64,000 nt of DNA, from contig JAKSZT010021121.1 in assembly GCA_026826555.1 (NCBI GenBank), forward strand, positions 318,470 through 382,469, given 5' to 3'. The translations under genes were made by a program, and so were the position numbers. Below are positions 43,301-55,300 of this stretch, one piece after another; positions within the stretch are counted from its first letter, which is position 1, and each line of letters starts with the position of its first letter. Source of the DNA: Tolypeutes matacus. Taxonomy: Eukaryota; Chordata; Mammalia; Cingulata; Chlamyphoridae. The notes beneath the pieces were generated by a model. It was not told the origin of the DNA, ran no database searches, and saw only the letters and a program-made list of their open reading frames with translations.

Positions 43301-46300
43301 CCAAAGGACAAGCAGAGTAGCATTGTACAAAAACTCATTGTACTCTGGAGTCACTCAAAAGTTCTTTTTATCTCAGGTCCTTAGCTAGAAAGGCCTATTA
43401 GAAGTGTAAAAATAACCAAAAGAAAGAAAGAGGACCCCCATCTCAAACCTTATACAAAAATTAACTCAAAATGGATCAAGGACAGAAATATGAAAGATAC
43501 AACCATAAAACTTCTAGAAAAAAATGTAGGGAAACATCTTTAAGATCTTGTGGTAGGCGGTAGTTTCATACACCTTAGACCGAAAGCACGAACAAAAGGA
43601 AAAAATAGATAAATGGGACCTCCTGAAAATTAAACACTTTCGTTCTTCAAAAGACTTTGTCAAGAAAGTAAGCAGGCAGCCTACTCAATCATTGAAAATA
43701 TTTGGAAACATATATGATAAGGGCTTGATACCCATGTTATATAAAGAAATCAGACAACTCAACAATAAAAAGACAAACAACCCAATTAAAAAATAGGCAA
43801 AAGATATGAATAGACATTTCTCCAAAGAGGAAATACAAATGGTCAAAAGTACACGCAAAAATGTCCAACATCACTAGCTATTAGGGAAAATGCACATCAA
43901 AACTACAATGAGATACCATTTCATACCTTATAGAATGGTCATTATTAAAAAAACAAAACAAAACAAAAAACAGAAGATTACAAGCACTAGAGAGGATATA
44001 GAGAAACAGGAACACTCCTTTACTGTTGGTGGGAATGTAGAATGGTGCAGCCTCTGTGGAAGACAGTTTGGCAGTACCTCAAGAAGCTGAATATAGAACT
44101 GTCGTGTGATCCAGCAACCCTGTTACTAGGAATATAGTCAGAAGAACTGAAAGCAAGGACACAAACTGACATTTGCACACTGATGTTCAAAGCAGTATTA
44201 TTCACACTTGCTAAAATATGGAAACAACCCAAATGTCTATCAACCAATGAATGGATAAACAAAATGTAGCATATATATATACAATGGAATACTATTCAGC
44301 TGTAAGAAGAAATGAATTTGGGATACCTATGAAAACATGGGTGAACCTTGAGGACATTATATTGAGTGAAATAAGCCAGGCACAAAAGGACAAATATTGT
44401 ATGGTCTCACTAATATGAACTAAATACAATGAGTAAACTCACAGAGGTAAACTCTAGAATATTGGTTACTAGGAGATAGTATGTGGGTTAAGAATGGGAG
44501 CTGATGCTTAATATATGTAGAATTTTCAGTAAGATTTATTGTAAAAGTGTAGAAATGAATAGAGTTGATGGCAACACATTATAGTGCGTATAACTAACAC
44601 TCTTGATTTATAAATGTGATTGTGGCTGAAAGGGGTAGTCTGTGGACGTAAACGTCAGTTAAAAGGAAGCTAGAGAATAATCTAGGGACTATCAAATAGT
44701 GATTTCGGTGGTGGACGAAGATAGCGGTTAATAGTATAACTATTAAGAATGTTATTCTTTTACAAGGTGTTAAGAATATGATGATACATGGAAAAATTAT
44801 AAATAATATAACATGGACGACAGTTAACAGTAATTCTGTAATGTTTTTGCAGCAATGACAAAGAAGGTATTATATCAATTCTAAGGGAAAACAGCAGGAG
44901 GGTATAAGGGAGTATGGGATTTTTCCTTTTGGAGTAATGAAAACATTCTAAGATTGACTGAGGTGAGGACAGCACAACTCTGTGATGAAAATGAGAGCCA
45001 CTGAGAGTACACTTTGGAAGGACTATACAAGGCATGGGACTGTATAGCACAGTGAATCCTGTGGTGGAAGATGGACTGTGGTTAACAGAACAAATATGAG
45101 AATATTCTCTCATGAACTATAACAAGTATATAATACTAATAGAGTGTCATTAACTGGATGGGTTGGGGGAAAAATACACCAAATGTAAGATGTAGGCTAT
45201 AGTTTGTAGTAATAGTTGGTTGATATGCTCTCATATTTTGTAACAAATGTTTCACAACAATGCAAGGTGTTGGTGGTGATGTATAGGAGCCCTGTTTGAT
45301 GATATGCATGTTTGTTTTTTAAGTTTACAACTTTTACTATATACTTCTTTATGTATGTTCATATATGAATGATATACTTCAATAAATATTTTTAAATGAA
45401 AAAAAAAACATAAAAAGTAATACTGTCACAACACACACACATGCAGAAAAAACAGTGAAAGTATGAATAGTTAACAATGGTTATCTCTGAGTGGAAAGGA
45501 TGATGGTGATTTGTTGTTTTTTTTTTTGTTTTTTTTTTTTTACTTACCATATTTTCTAAAATTTCTAGAATGAATGCAACTTTTGTAATCAGAAAAAACC
45601 ATGTATATACATATGTATATATATGCATGTGTGTATGTGTATATAGTGTATATATATTAATACTTTTTTAAAAACCTACACTGTGGATGGGATGGCTCCC
45701 TGCCTCCTGACATAGAAAGCTCGGCAAAGAAAGCAATGACAGGAAGAACCAAAAGTTCAGAAAATGAGTGAGAAAAGAATTCAAGTTAGAAGCAGGAAAA
45801 TGGCACTAAAGAGACATGACACTTTGACATAGGAAAAAGAATACAGCTTTGCCCTTGGCTGAGAGTAAGATCCGGGCAAGCCTTTTACCCTCTTTGGGCC
45901 TCAGTTTGCTTTTTTTGTAAAATAAGAAGGTTAAACTGGATGACCTCTAATAGATCTTCTAGTTTTAACCATTGTTCCATGGTTTTATGTGGACATACTA
46001 ATCCTGTCACGGAGAAAAATAATTTCACTTACCAAATTTTCACTGAATACCAAAAGAAACAGAGTCAGCACTGGACATAATTTTCTGAGCTGTGTTTGCA
46101 GACAGAGAACTACCTCCAAAGATTATCTCCCTTTAAAAGAAGAGAGCCCAGGGAAGAGACTGTTAAGTAAGCAGAAAGTAGACCAAAAGAAAAATAAGGA
46201 AGAGTTAGGCTTGAAAAGTTTCATTGGAATACAAGTAGCCAAGTGAAGCATGTGGTACTTGGTACCCTAGTCATCAAAAGAATAGTGTTACTCAGCCCAG

Positions 46301-49300
46301 GAGAGGCGCTCACACAGATTTGTGTAAAGTAGGGTTCCTAGAACCTTGTGGGTGTTTGACAGATGTTAGCTATTATCATTGTTTTTATTACTACTATGTT
46401 TGCTATTACAGTCAGAGCATCTACTGGGCCTAAAGCACTGTGTCAAACGTCTTCGGAGTTTATCAACAAGAAACAATTGGGTGGATTAATGAGCTAATTC
46501 AAGGGTTGGCAAGCTATGACCTATGGGCCAAATCTGCATGCTGTTTGTTTTTGTAAATCAGCTTTTATTGGAACACACACAAACAGTACTGATACTCCAC
46601 ATGAGAGTCACATGGCGAACTCACTAAAAACACAGGTGTCCAGATGCCACCTCCAAAGATTCTGACAAAAGGGCCACTGACAAGAACAGTGATTCCTACA
46701 CCTGGCTGTGTATCAGGATCAAGGGATGCTTTGTAAAAGTTCAGATTCAGACTTGAGCTAGATACACTAAATTTGAATCTCTGGAGGTAAGGCTTAAGAA
46801 TATATGTTTTCAATCAAGCTTCCCCAAGTGATTCTGAGGCAGCCAGACCAGTACTTGGGAACCAGTGATCTAGAGCAAGTAGAGTAATACTTTTAGCCCT
46901 AGATAGTAACAGCTAGGCCAAACAATATATTTGGGTGACCCTGACAGGCCTAAGAAAAAAAAATAAAGGGAAAAAAAAAAAAAAAAACAAAGAGGAAAGG
47001 AAATGGAGAGAGAATAAAAGTAGAGAAAGAGGCAATAAAAAGTACATTTAGATTCGCTATATTAGAAACCATGCATGTGTCCCCAGACCTCGTTTTCCTC
47101 CCTAGGTCTGGTTTTTAGAATGCTGGTGATAAACTAAGCCTGATTTATTATATGTCCATCCTGTATGGGAAAAGACTGTAACTCTAGGTATCTCTGGTCA
47201 ACCTTAAGAGATATAGCAGGGGGCTATATCTGGTTGGCGTCCATCTCCCATATGGAGGGACCTGGGTTCGATCCCCGGGATCTCCTGGTAAAAATTTAAA
47301 AAATATATAGAAGGTGCGTGGGCCGCCAGGCCCTGTGCGCGGGCGCACCACCAGTTCCCGCGAGCCACACAGCAAGATGATGACATAATAGGAGAGTGAC
47401 ACAAGGGAGAGGCAAGATGAGACACACCGAAAAACCAGCAACTAAGGTTGCGCGGGCAGGATGCCTCTCTCCTACATCAGAGATTCCAAGGATTGAATCC
47501 CAGTGAAGACAGGAGGAGAAGGATGAGAAGAGAGGGCAGAAAATGGACACAGAGTTGCCCAGCGAATGGACACAGAAACAGCAAAAACGGGGGGGAGGGG
47601 GAAGGGGTGTAAAAATGGATAAAAGTAAATAAATAAATAAATCCTTAAAAAAGAAAAAATAAATAAATAAATAAATAAATAAAAAAGTACATTTAGGGCG
47701 AGTGGGGAAGTGACTCAGGTACCACTTAATGGTAGCAGTATCACAGGCTGCCTCTTTCGATCCAGGCACTGGGAGTTGGCCTCAACAAGGGATGGAGTAA
47801 AGTAGCAACAGGAAAGAAACTGGATCAGCACTTGACAGGGCTGCGCAGGACAAGGCATTGCTTATCTGAAGATAAGGAGTCAAAGATATCACTTGCCTGA
47901 AAACTATGGCTAAAAGAACACAAAGAAGATCAACAGAAGACAGATGAAAGTAATCCTCATTATCAGAATACAAGAAAAGTGAGCAGGGGCCCTCGCGTCC
48001 TGGCCCCCGCGGCGCCTGCGGGGGGAGGCCCGGTCACGCTGCGGCGTCGCGGGCAGGCAGCCGGCCTGACGAGTCGCCTTCCACTCCCACCCCGCTCCAG
48101 GGACGCCCACCGCCGGCCGGGGCGCGCGGGCCGGGGGGTGCCTGCCTCGGCGGCCGCGCGCATGCGCAGGCCAGGTAATGTCGGAGTCGCGTGCTGGGGG
48201 CGACCGTGGGCCCCGAGCGGGGGTCCCGGCCCCTGTCCTGCCTCCCGTCTGAAGCGGGGTCCCCCCAGCTCGGGCCTCACCCCCTGTGCCCGGATCTCGA
48301 CTCGCGCCGCCTCCCCGGCGTGCAGATTTGGGGGCTATCGGCGGTGACCCCAATCCCACCCAGGGCTTTCCCGTCAGAACCCAGGGGTCTGGCCCTCGCT
48401 CCGTGTCCACCGCCTCCAGCCCGCGCCTGGAGGGTTCCACGACCTTCCGAGGGACCCAACCTCTTCCCCATACCAGCCTGAGGCACCCCGAAAAGGACGT
48501 GTTCCCACGCCCCCCCCAGGCCCTTCCCTGGCTGCGTTGCTCCCCAGAGACAGCCTGGCCGGCTGGGGTACGTGCTTAAGGAGTTGCTGAACCATGGCCT
48601 GAGCCGTGGCCCGCGCCTGCAGGGGGCTGGACCTCCTGAGAGGGGAGGCTGTGGGGGCAGGAGGCCCCGGGGCGGGGGCCCAGTGGTAGGTGGTGCCCGG
48701 CAGGTGTCCTCACAGCCTGGGGTCTGTCCTTTACCTACTGTAAAGTTTCCAGGTAAAGGACCTGTCTCAGTTCCTTCGCCAGCCCCCATCCCCGCCTGGT
48801 GCGAGCAGGCCCTCTCAGGGCACAGCACCACCATGTCACCGAGCTGGTGTGGGACATCCACCTCCTCCCTGCAGAGGTCAGGCAAGGTCGTGCTCCCTGT
48901 CAGACTCCCGGCCTTCTGTGTGGGGCGTCACACCCTGAACTGTGGTGCGTGGGCTCTCCCAGGGTGTAAGGCTTGGTTTCTTACAGATTATGGAGACACA
49001 CCGCAATCACTGTAAAAGTGAGGCCTTTTAGGTATGAAGGAAGGGGCATTAAACTCCCTGTGTCGGGGGTCCCCGAGACCACTGTCAGGTTTGGTGACTC
49101 TCTGGGAGGACTCCTAGGGCTCAGCATGCAGTCGTCCTCACGGCAAGAGGACCCAGGGCACAGTCAGCAGAGGGAGCAGGCACCGAGACCAAGTCCGGGG
49201 GGGGGCCAGGCGGACGCTTCTGGAGCCTCCCCCCCTGAGCTGTCAGGCGGGACGCACTTCATTCCCCCATCATCTCCCAGGGTCATGGGCTGCTCATGTG

Positions 49301-52300
49301 GCACCTCTGCCTGGCACAGACTCAAACCCAGACCCCCAAAGGACAGCAGGGCTCGGTCAGCATAAGACACGGGGTTTGCACAGATTGTTGGGGTGCACGG
49401 AGCCCCCTTATCAGTCAGGGCAGTGGGAACCCTCCTGGAACCCACGTTCCCAGCCTTAGCCAAGGGCCGACCTTCGACACAGGCCCTTCTGCTCGAACCC
49501 GCCTCGCACAGCTGCCAGCACCCAGCATATAGATTTTATAGTGAAAAGGCAACAGAGGTGAAAATAAATCATGACTTCCCAAAAAGGCTTCAGAGAAGCA
49601 AAAACAGGTGCCTGTCATTTTATATGAACTTCACCGTGGTGAAAGAAATCAATAAAGTTGACTTAAAAAGAAAAAAAAAAAAAAAAAAGAAAAGTGAGCA
49701 AAACTCCATAAGACATAAAGTGCATTTTGTTCAACTTTTCAGGTTTTCATGGAAAATTCAAATACATTCTTCAACCTCTAAGCTACCAGATGAAAGGGTC
49801 AAGATGTCCCAGCTGAGGCAAGAAGTAATCCATTCTGGATAAACAGTGCCACTTGAGGAAGAGAGGAAGAGAGGAAGAGTGGGCTTCAGAGCCAATTAGT
49901 ACCAACCCAAGACCCACAAGAGTTTTCCTTAAAGTCACCGCGTAACAGATCAAATTCCCTGACCCCGAAATGACAAAGTCAAACAACGGTACTTTAAAAT
50001 GCTTTGGCAGACAGAGACGAAGGAACAAAGTAAACAATCCTGAATTTTACCAAAAACAACCTACACATCAGTTACCTGGCACAACAGATTCTGTCAAAAG
50101 AATAAATTTAGCTTCTGATAATAAGCTGTGTGATCTTACCTTAAGCAAATGACCAAGATCAGGTATTGCAAAGCATATTTCAAAACAGAAACCTGGAGGA
50201 TGGATATAATAAAATCTGCAGGAAGATTTCTAGCTTTCTTCCCAATGGTTGCAAAAGATCTGCTGAAAAGCAGATTGCTAAGTACGTACACAGGACCTCT
50301 TCTGAGCTCTACACTTCCTGGCCTGTGCTGGTCTCTCCCCAGTTACTTTACCTTCTCTTGCTCAGCATGCAATACTCTTGCCTGTGTGTTTTCTGTGGCT
50401 GTTTGAAGTGAGTTGTTTCTCTTCTCCATCATCAGGTTACTCTGCTCAACATACCTGTGAAGCAAATATGGAAAAAGCACCTAGTAGGTGCCAGGCATGA
50501 CCCAATGCATTCCGTCCTCACAGCATGGCTCTGTACCATTATCAAACACCATTTGAAAGCATTTTGTTTCCCTTAGATCTGAAATAACCAGGTTTGGAGA
50601 TAAGAACTTAGGCTGAGGTGAACTGTTCAGCATAATAAAGATGAGAGTGGGTGGGTAGTGAGGAGGGGAGTCAAGGAGGAAGGAGATGGGAGTAAGGATG
50701 CAGCAAAAAGGAGAAGAGAGGGAGAGGAAGCCACTCCTCCACTCTGGCCTGGAAAAGAGAAATCTGGGAGGATTTTTAAAGTGAAATGCTACATGCTGTG
50801 ACATCTCCCCATAACCCCCCCAATTATTCAGAAGGATCACAAAAATTACAAAATGCATGGGTTTTATATAGAAATCAGGGATGTTTGCTTGAGTTCTGAT
50901 TGATAAAAAAGAGTCAGCCCTCACAGAAGAGAATAAGAGTTAACACCTGGGTTTTTAAGCATTAACACCATTTTCACAGATGAGGAAATTAGGAGCAGCA
51001 GGGAAAAATAAAATGCCAGAAGTCTCACTGCAAGATAGGGGCAGAGCTGGGATTCAAGCACAGGTCTGCTTTTACCATAGCCTACTGGGCTACTTCTACC
51101 AAAGTACAGCTCAAATAACAGGCAATAATTCACATGGCAGGCAGGGAACAGAAATAACAGAAATACACACATACTTCCCTAAACGAACAGGCCTATTTAA
51201 CTTGGGCATTTATAAAATAAACCCTTCTGTCCATCCCAGCCAGTGCCCCGTACCTGTCATTACCTCTGATTTCGTTCAATTAGTTCACTAATCTTGTCAT
51301 TCTGTTCTTCTATCCGACTGCTCTTTTCAAGGAGCTCTTGCTTCAATCTTTCATTTTCCTAAATTCAAAATACATAATGTACAATTTAACTCTTAAGAGA
51401 AAAGTGCCAGATACACAGGAATCAATTGAACTGACAGGGTGACACTGTTACATTTTTTGAGACAAAACACTAGAATTCATGTGCATACAGATCTAATGCT
51501 CAAAACAATACATCAAATCATACCTGATGTATACAAATCACTTTGTCCAATGGATTGTGTGTATAAATGGCTATAAAATGAAGTGAAGTTCTGAAATACA
51601 TTCAGAAAAAAAAGTTTCCTTTCGACTATATAGACAGTGATAGGTCACATGGGCCAAATTAAGCCAATTTGGATTTTCCAGAATTTTCTCAATCCAGTGT
51701 AGCATTTATCACATGCGCTCTAATTCTATGGTGGAGGTTTGAAAGGGCAGTGCCTCTAGAAAGAGAGCATGGGCAAGACTCCTCGGTGAGTGCTCTGTCC
51801 TCAGTCATTCTCACCTGAATAATTCGCTGAATGTTATTCATAATCATGCTTGTTTCCATGGTAACCGACATACTAGGAATGAGCAGGGAATTGCCAGCAC
51901 TATGCTTCTGTAACTCTTCAACCTACAAAAAGGATGCCAGAAAGACCTTGAGGAAGTTTAAAGTGGAAAAAGATAACTTACCCAAAACCTGACCACTTTT
52001 TTGAAGGGGTTAAGTTTCTGAGGCAATATGTAAATGTCAGCTAGAGTTTTCTTTTTTTTTTTTTTTTTTTTTTTCAGTAGAGATTGTTGTACTTTAATGT
52101 GTATACTCAAGGTATAAGACATTTCCATCTAACATTGTTATAAATAAAAGAAAAAAAATCATATCAGTCATTCAGGGCTCCTGAATGAACAGCATCTTCA
52201 TAACTTCCATGTTTATCATCTTTACTTTCTGGGTGTAACTTAATAAGATCATCAATTCGAAGAATAGTAATTGCAGCTTCTGTTGCAAACTTCAAACTCT

Positions 52301-55300
52301 TTACTTTAACTATGGTAGGTTCAAACACCCCTGCTTGTTTGTTGTCCCGAGGTTTACCATTGACCAAATCAAGACTAATCCATTTTAGATTTTTACGTTC
52401 TGGGTTGACTTGAGCCTCATTATGAAAAGCTCTGGATCCCCAAATAATGATAATTATCCTTCTAGGGAAATAACTGCTAATTACTATGAATTCAGGAAAC
52501 AAAGGAAGAGTTTACCTATGGCCCTGCTTGTTCCCTGTTTGTAGCCCCTGTTTCTGCCCCCACTTTCAACACCGCCCCAACTCTGACTCAATCACCTTGG
52601 TCATGAGATGATCCATTTTATCAGCCACTTTGCTGACTGCCATTCGAATTTCAGTGTTATGTTGCCGGGCTTCAGTCATGAGAAATGAAGCCATGTCACC
52701 TGATCCTAAATAGACATAAGCCAAAGAAAAACTTAGGAAACTGGAGTAAAGGATATCTTATAAGGAAAAGCCAATAGCTCTTTTGGCAAAGGAAAGAAAG
52801 AAATTAACACTTCCATATAATAGGAAATGCTGTAAGTGGTTTCACACTGTCAGAAGAAGATGGAGAGGAGATAAGACAGGCAAAAGGGCTCAGAAGCTAA
52901 CAACAACTAAGCTATGCTCCTCCAAAAATGCATCAAGGGCTACAGTCTGGTCCAAGGGCACAAGTATGTTCTCTTTGGATTGCCACAGCACTGATGCTTA
53001 GCTTGCTTCCCAGTTCATCCAACTGCATGCCAGGCATTGTCCCAGGTACCAAGGACACAACAATGAATAAAATATGGTTCCTGCCCTTGGTGAGCTAGTA
53101 ATCTCGTGGGGAAACTGACATGTAAATAGATAAAGTATCTTTTTTTTCTTTTTTTTTTTTAGTAAAGTGTCTTAAGTGCAAAAAAGGGACCTTGTACGAG
53201 GTATAAAAGTATAGAGAAAAGGAAAATTAGCTCTTTGGCAATATACATACATGGCTAGGTCTCTGGGAGAAGAGTGAGGGATGGATAACAATCAGGGAAG
53301 GCTTCACAGAGGAGATGACAGTTTTGATAGATGAAAAAGGGTTTCCTAGATGGAGAAGGAGGGTGGCTTCCAGACAAAGGCTGCATCCAGCAAACTCTTA
53401 CCACCCTAGAACCACAAATTATGTAGTAGGATATCCTTGCTTTCTCCCTACCATTGTCCTAATACCAAAGGTGGTTATTGTATAAAAGGCAAACTGCTGA
53501 AAAAGAAGGGAGGATTCCATTCCAACTGTTTATTATTATTATTATTATTTTTTTTTTTTTTTTTAAAGATTTTATTTATTTATTTATTCATTTATCCCCC
53601 CCTTGCTGCTTGTGCTCGCTGGGTCAGCTAACCACGCCGTGCGGGCAGGCTTGCCTTCACCAGGAGGCCCCGGGAACCGAACCCGGGGCCTCCCATATGG
53701 TAAACGGGAGCCCTACTGATTGAGCCACAGCCGCTTCCCCCAACTGTTTATTATTTTATTTTGTTTTGTTTTTTTATATAAGACAATGAAACTTATCCAT
53801 GCATACAAAATATCTGAAAGTTACTCAAGAAATCATTAATAATAGTTTCCTAGGAGTCAAAGGGTTTTAATGATGGGGAAGGACAGTAAACCCTTTTGTA
53901 GTGTTTTACTTTTTTATAAGTATGTTATAGTCATAATTTTAAAAAATGTAAGAAAGTAGATTTCATCTGAGATATTGGGCACTTACATACAGTCATCATC
54001 CTTTCTTCCAATTTCCTCCAATGTTTTGTACTTTTTCTATTTTTTATAAACTCGAGCCACTCAGAGAAAGCAAAAAGGGATGGCAGGAAATAATGCAAGA
54101 AACAAAGGGCAGAAAGTGGGTATAAGGGATCTTTTTGTGATGATGGAAATATTCTAAAATTGGATTGTGGTGATAACTGCAGAACTCTATAATTTACTAA
54201 AAAATAATTGAATTGTACACTTAAAACGAGTGAACATTATGGCTAGCAAACCATAACTCAAGAAGCTGTTAAAAAAATAAAAGAAACAAAGGACAGAGAG
54301 CTACTAGAGTAAAATGAAAAGAGATGGGAGGAAGGAGAGCACAGCAAGAGTGGAAGGAGAGAAGCTAAGGGAATGTTCCCTACCTTGAAAATGGGGAGCT
54401 TGAGAGAGTGGTACTGGGTACAAGGGCCGAACAGGCTGCAACTGGGAAGTGCCGCTGGCTGCCTGGGGATAAGTGTAGGCTTGCATACCTGCAAAGGGCT
54501 GAGAAAAGGCCAAGTTACTGCCAGTTTAGAAAACATGCATGACTCTTCCTTTTGTTTACATTCTTTGATAGATTAGCTGCGAGGGGATTCAAACTTATTA
54601 CATTTAGGGCAGGAGGAGACTGGGATTTGACACTGGATGAGAAAGGCAGTAGGAGTTTATCTATGTAACCCAGTGGTACCTAGTCACTGAAATGATTTAT
54701 TTAATAGGAACTCATTCTCCAACCACTGGGCCTATTGATTTTCTAAAATAATTTAAAGCTAAGCAAACTCTGCTTAGTTTCTACTGAAGTAAAAGCAGAG
54801 GTGTTCACTGAGATTCTAAACTAAATCAGTAGTATCCAAAGCTGCAACAGCCTCTCCACTATCAGATTCTAACGTTTATCTGTGTGATCAAGAGTTCCCA
54901 TTTTTCTCTAAGCTTCATTCTCCTCAATTGTAAATTGAGGATAATAATGCCCTTATAGGGTTATTAAGTAGACAAAATGAACTGATACAGGAAAAGTTTC
55001 TAACAGCTGGTGAGTTAAATGTCTGGCAGATAGTAAATGCTCCAAAAATAGCAGCTATCATTTTAATGATCCATGGATATTCTCCCTTGAAATAAGGAAA
55101 TCCTGTTCATTTCCATGGACAAACATAACTGCCCATCCATTGTAAGAAAATCTTAGTTTACAGGATAGTAATTCTCCATTGGGGGAGAGTAAAGGTGGGA
55201 CATTTTTCAATTTTGATACACCCTGCTCACCTCTACTAGCACCCCACCTCATTAAGAATCACCAAGGAAGAGAGCCACTGTTATTGCTGGGAGTGTGTCT

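Larger units (their letters stand above)
42148..50351 (-). other. FKBP15: FKBP15 largest intron in the window (8.2 kb)
   Basis: Holds a 2-kb L1 (43420-45414), a MIR (45840-45985), MER-type DNA-transposon relics (46500-46580, 46690-46875), the SINE insertion 47052-47681 and the GC-rich retrocopy 47986-49686. The stretch 42150-43420 shows nothing I recognise. Confidence 0.75.

Noticed and set aside
48277..48885. 202-residue open frame on the minus strand
   Set aside because: It lies antisense in the GC-rich retrocopy, is Pro/Gly/Arg-rich with no domain, and long frames are expected in stop-poor GC-rich DNA.
48572..49015. 147-residue open frame on the + strand of the retrocopy
   Set aside because: It has the right polarity for the source RNA but low-complexity composition, no recognisable homologue and no codon-level signal I can see.
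54488..54497. AG at tttgcag as the acceptor of the FKBP15 Pro/Gln exon
   Set aside because: Using it would drop PFAG, which is kept in the family; the upstream ttctcag site gives consistent phase and conserved residues.
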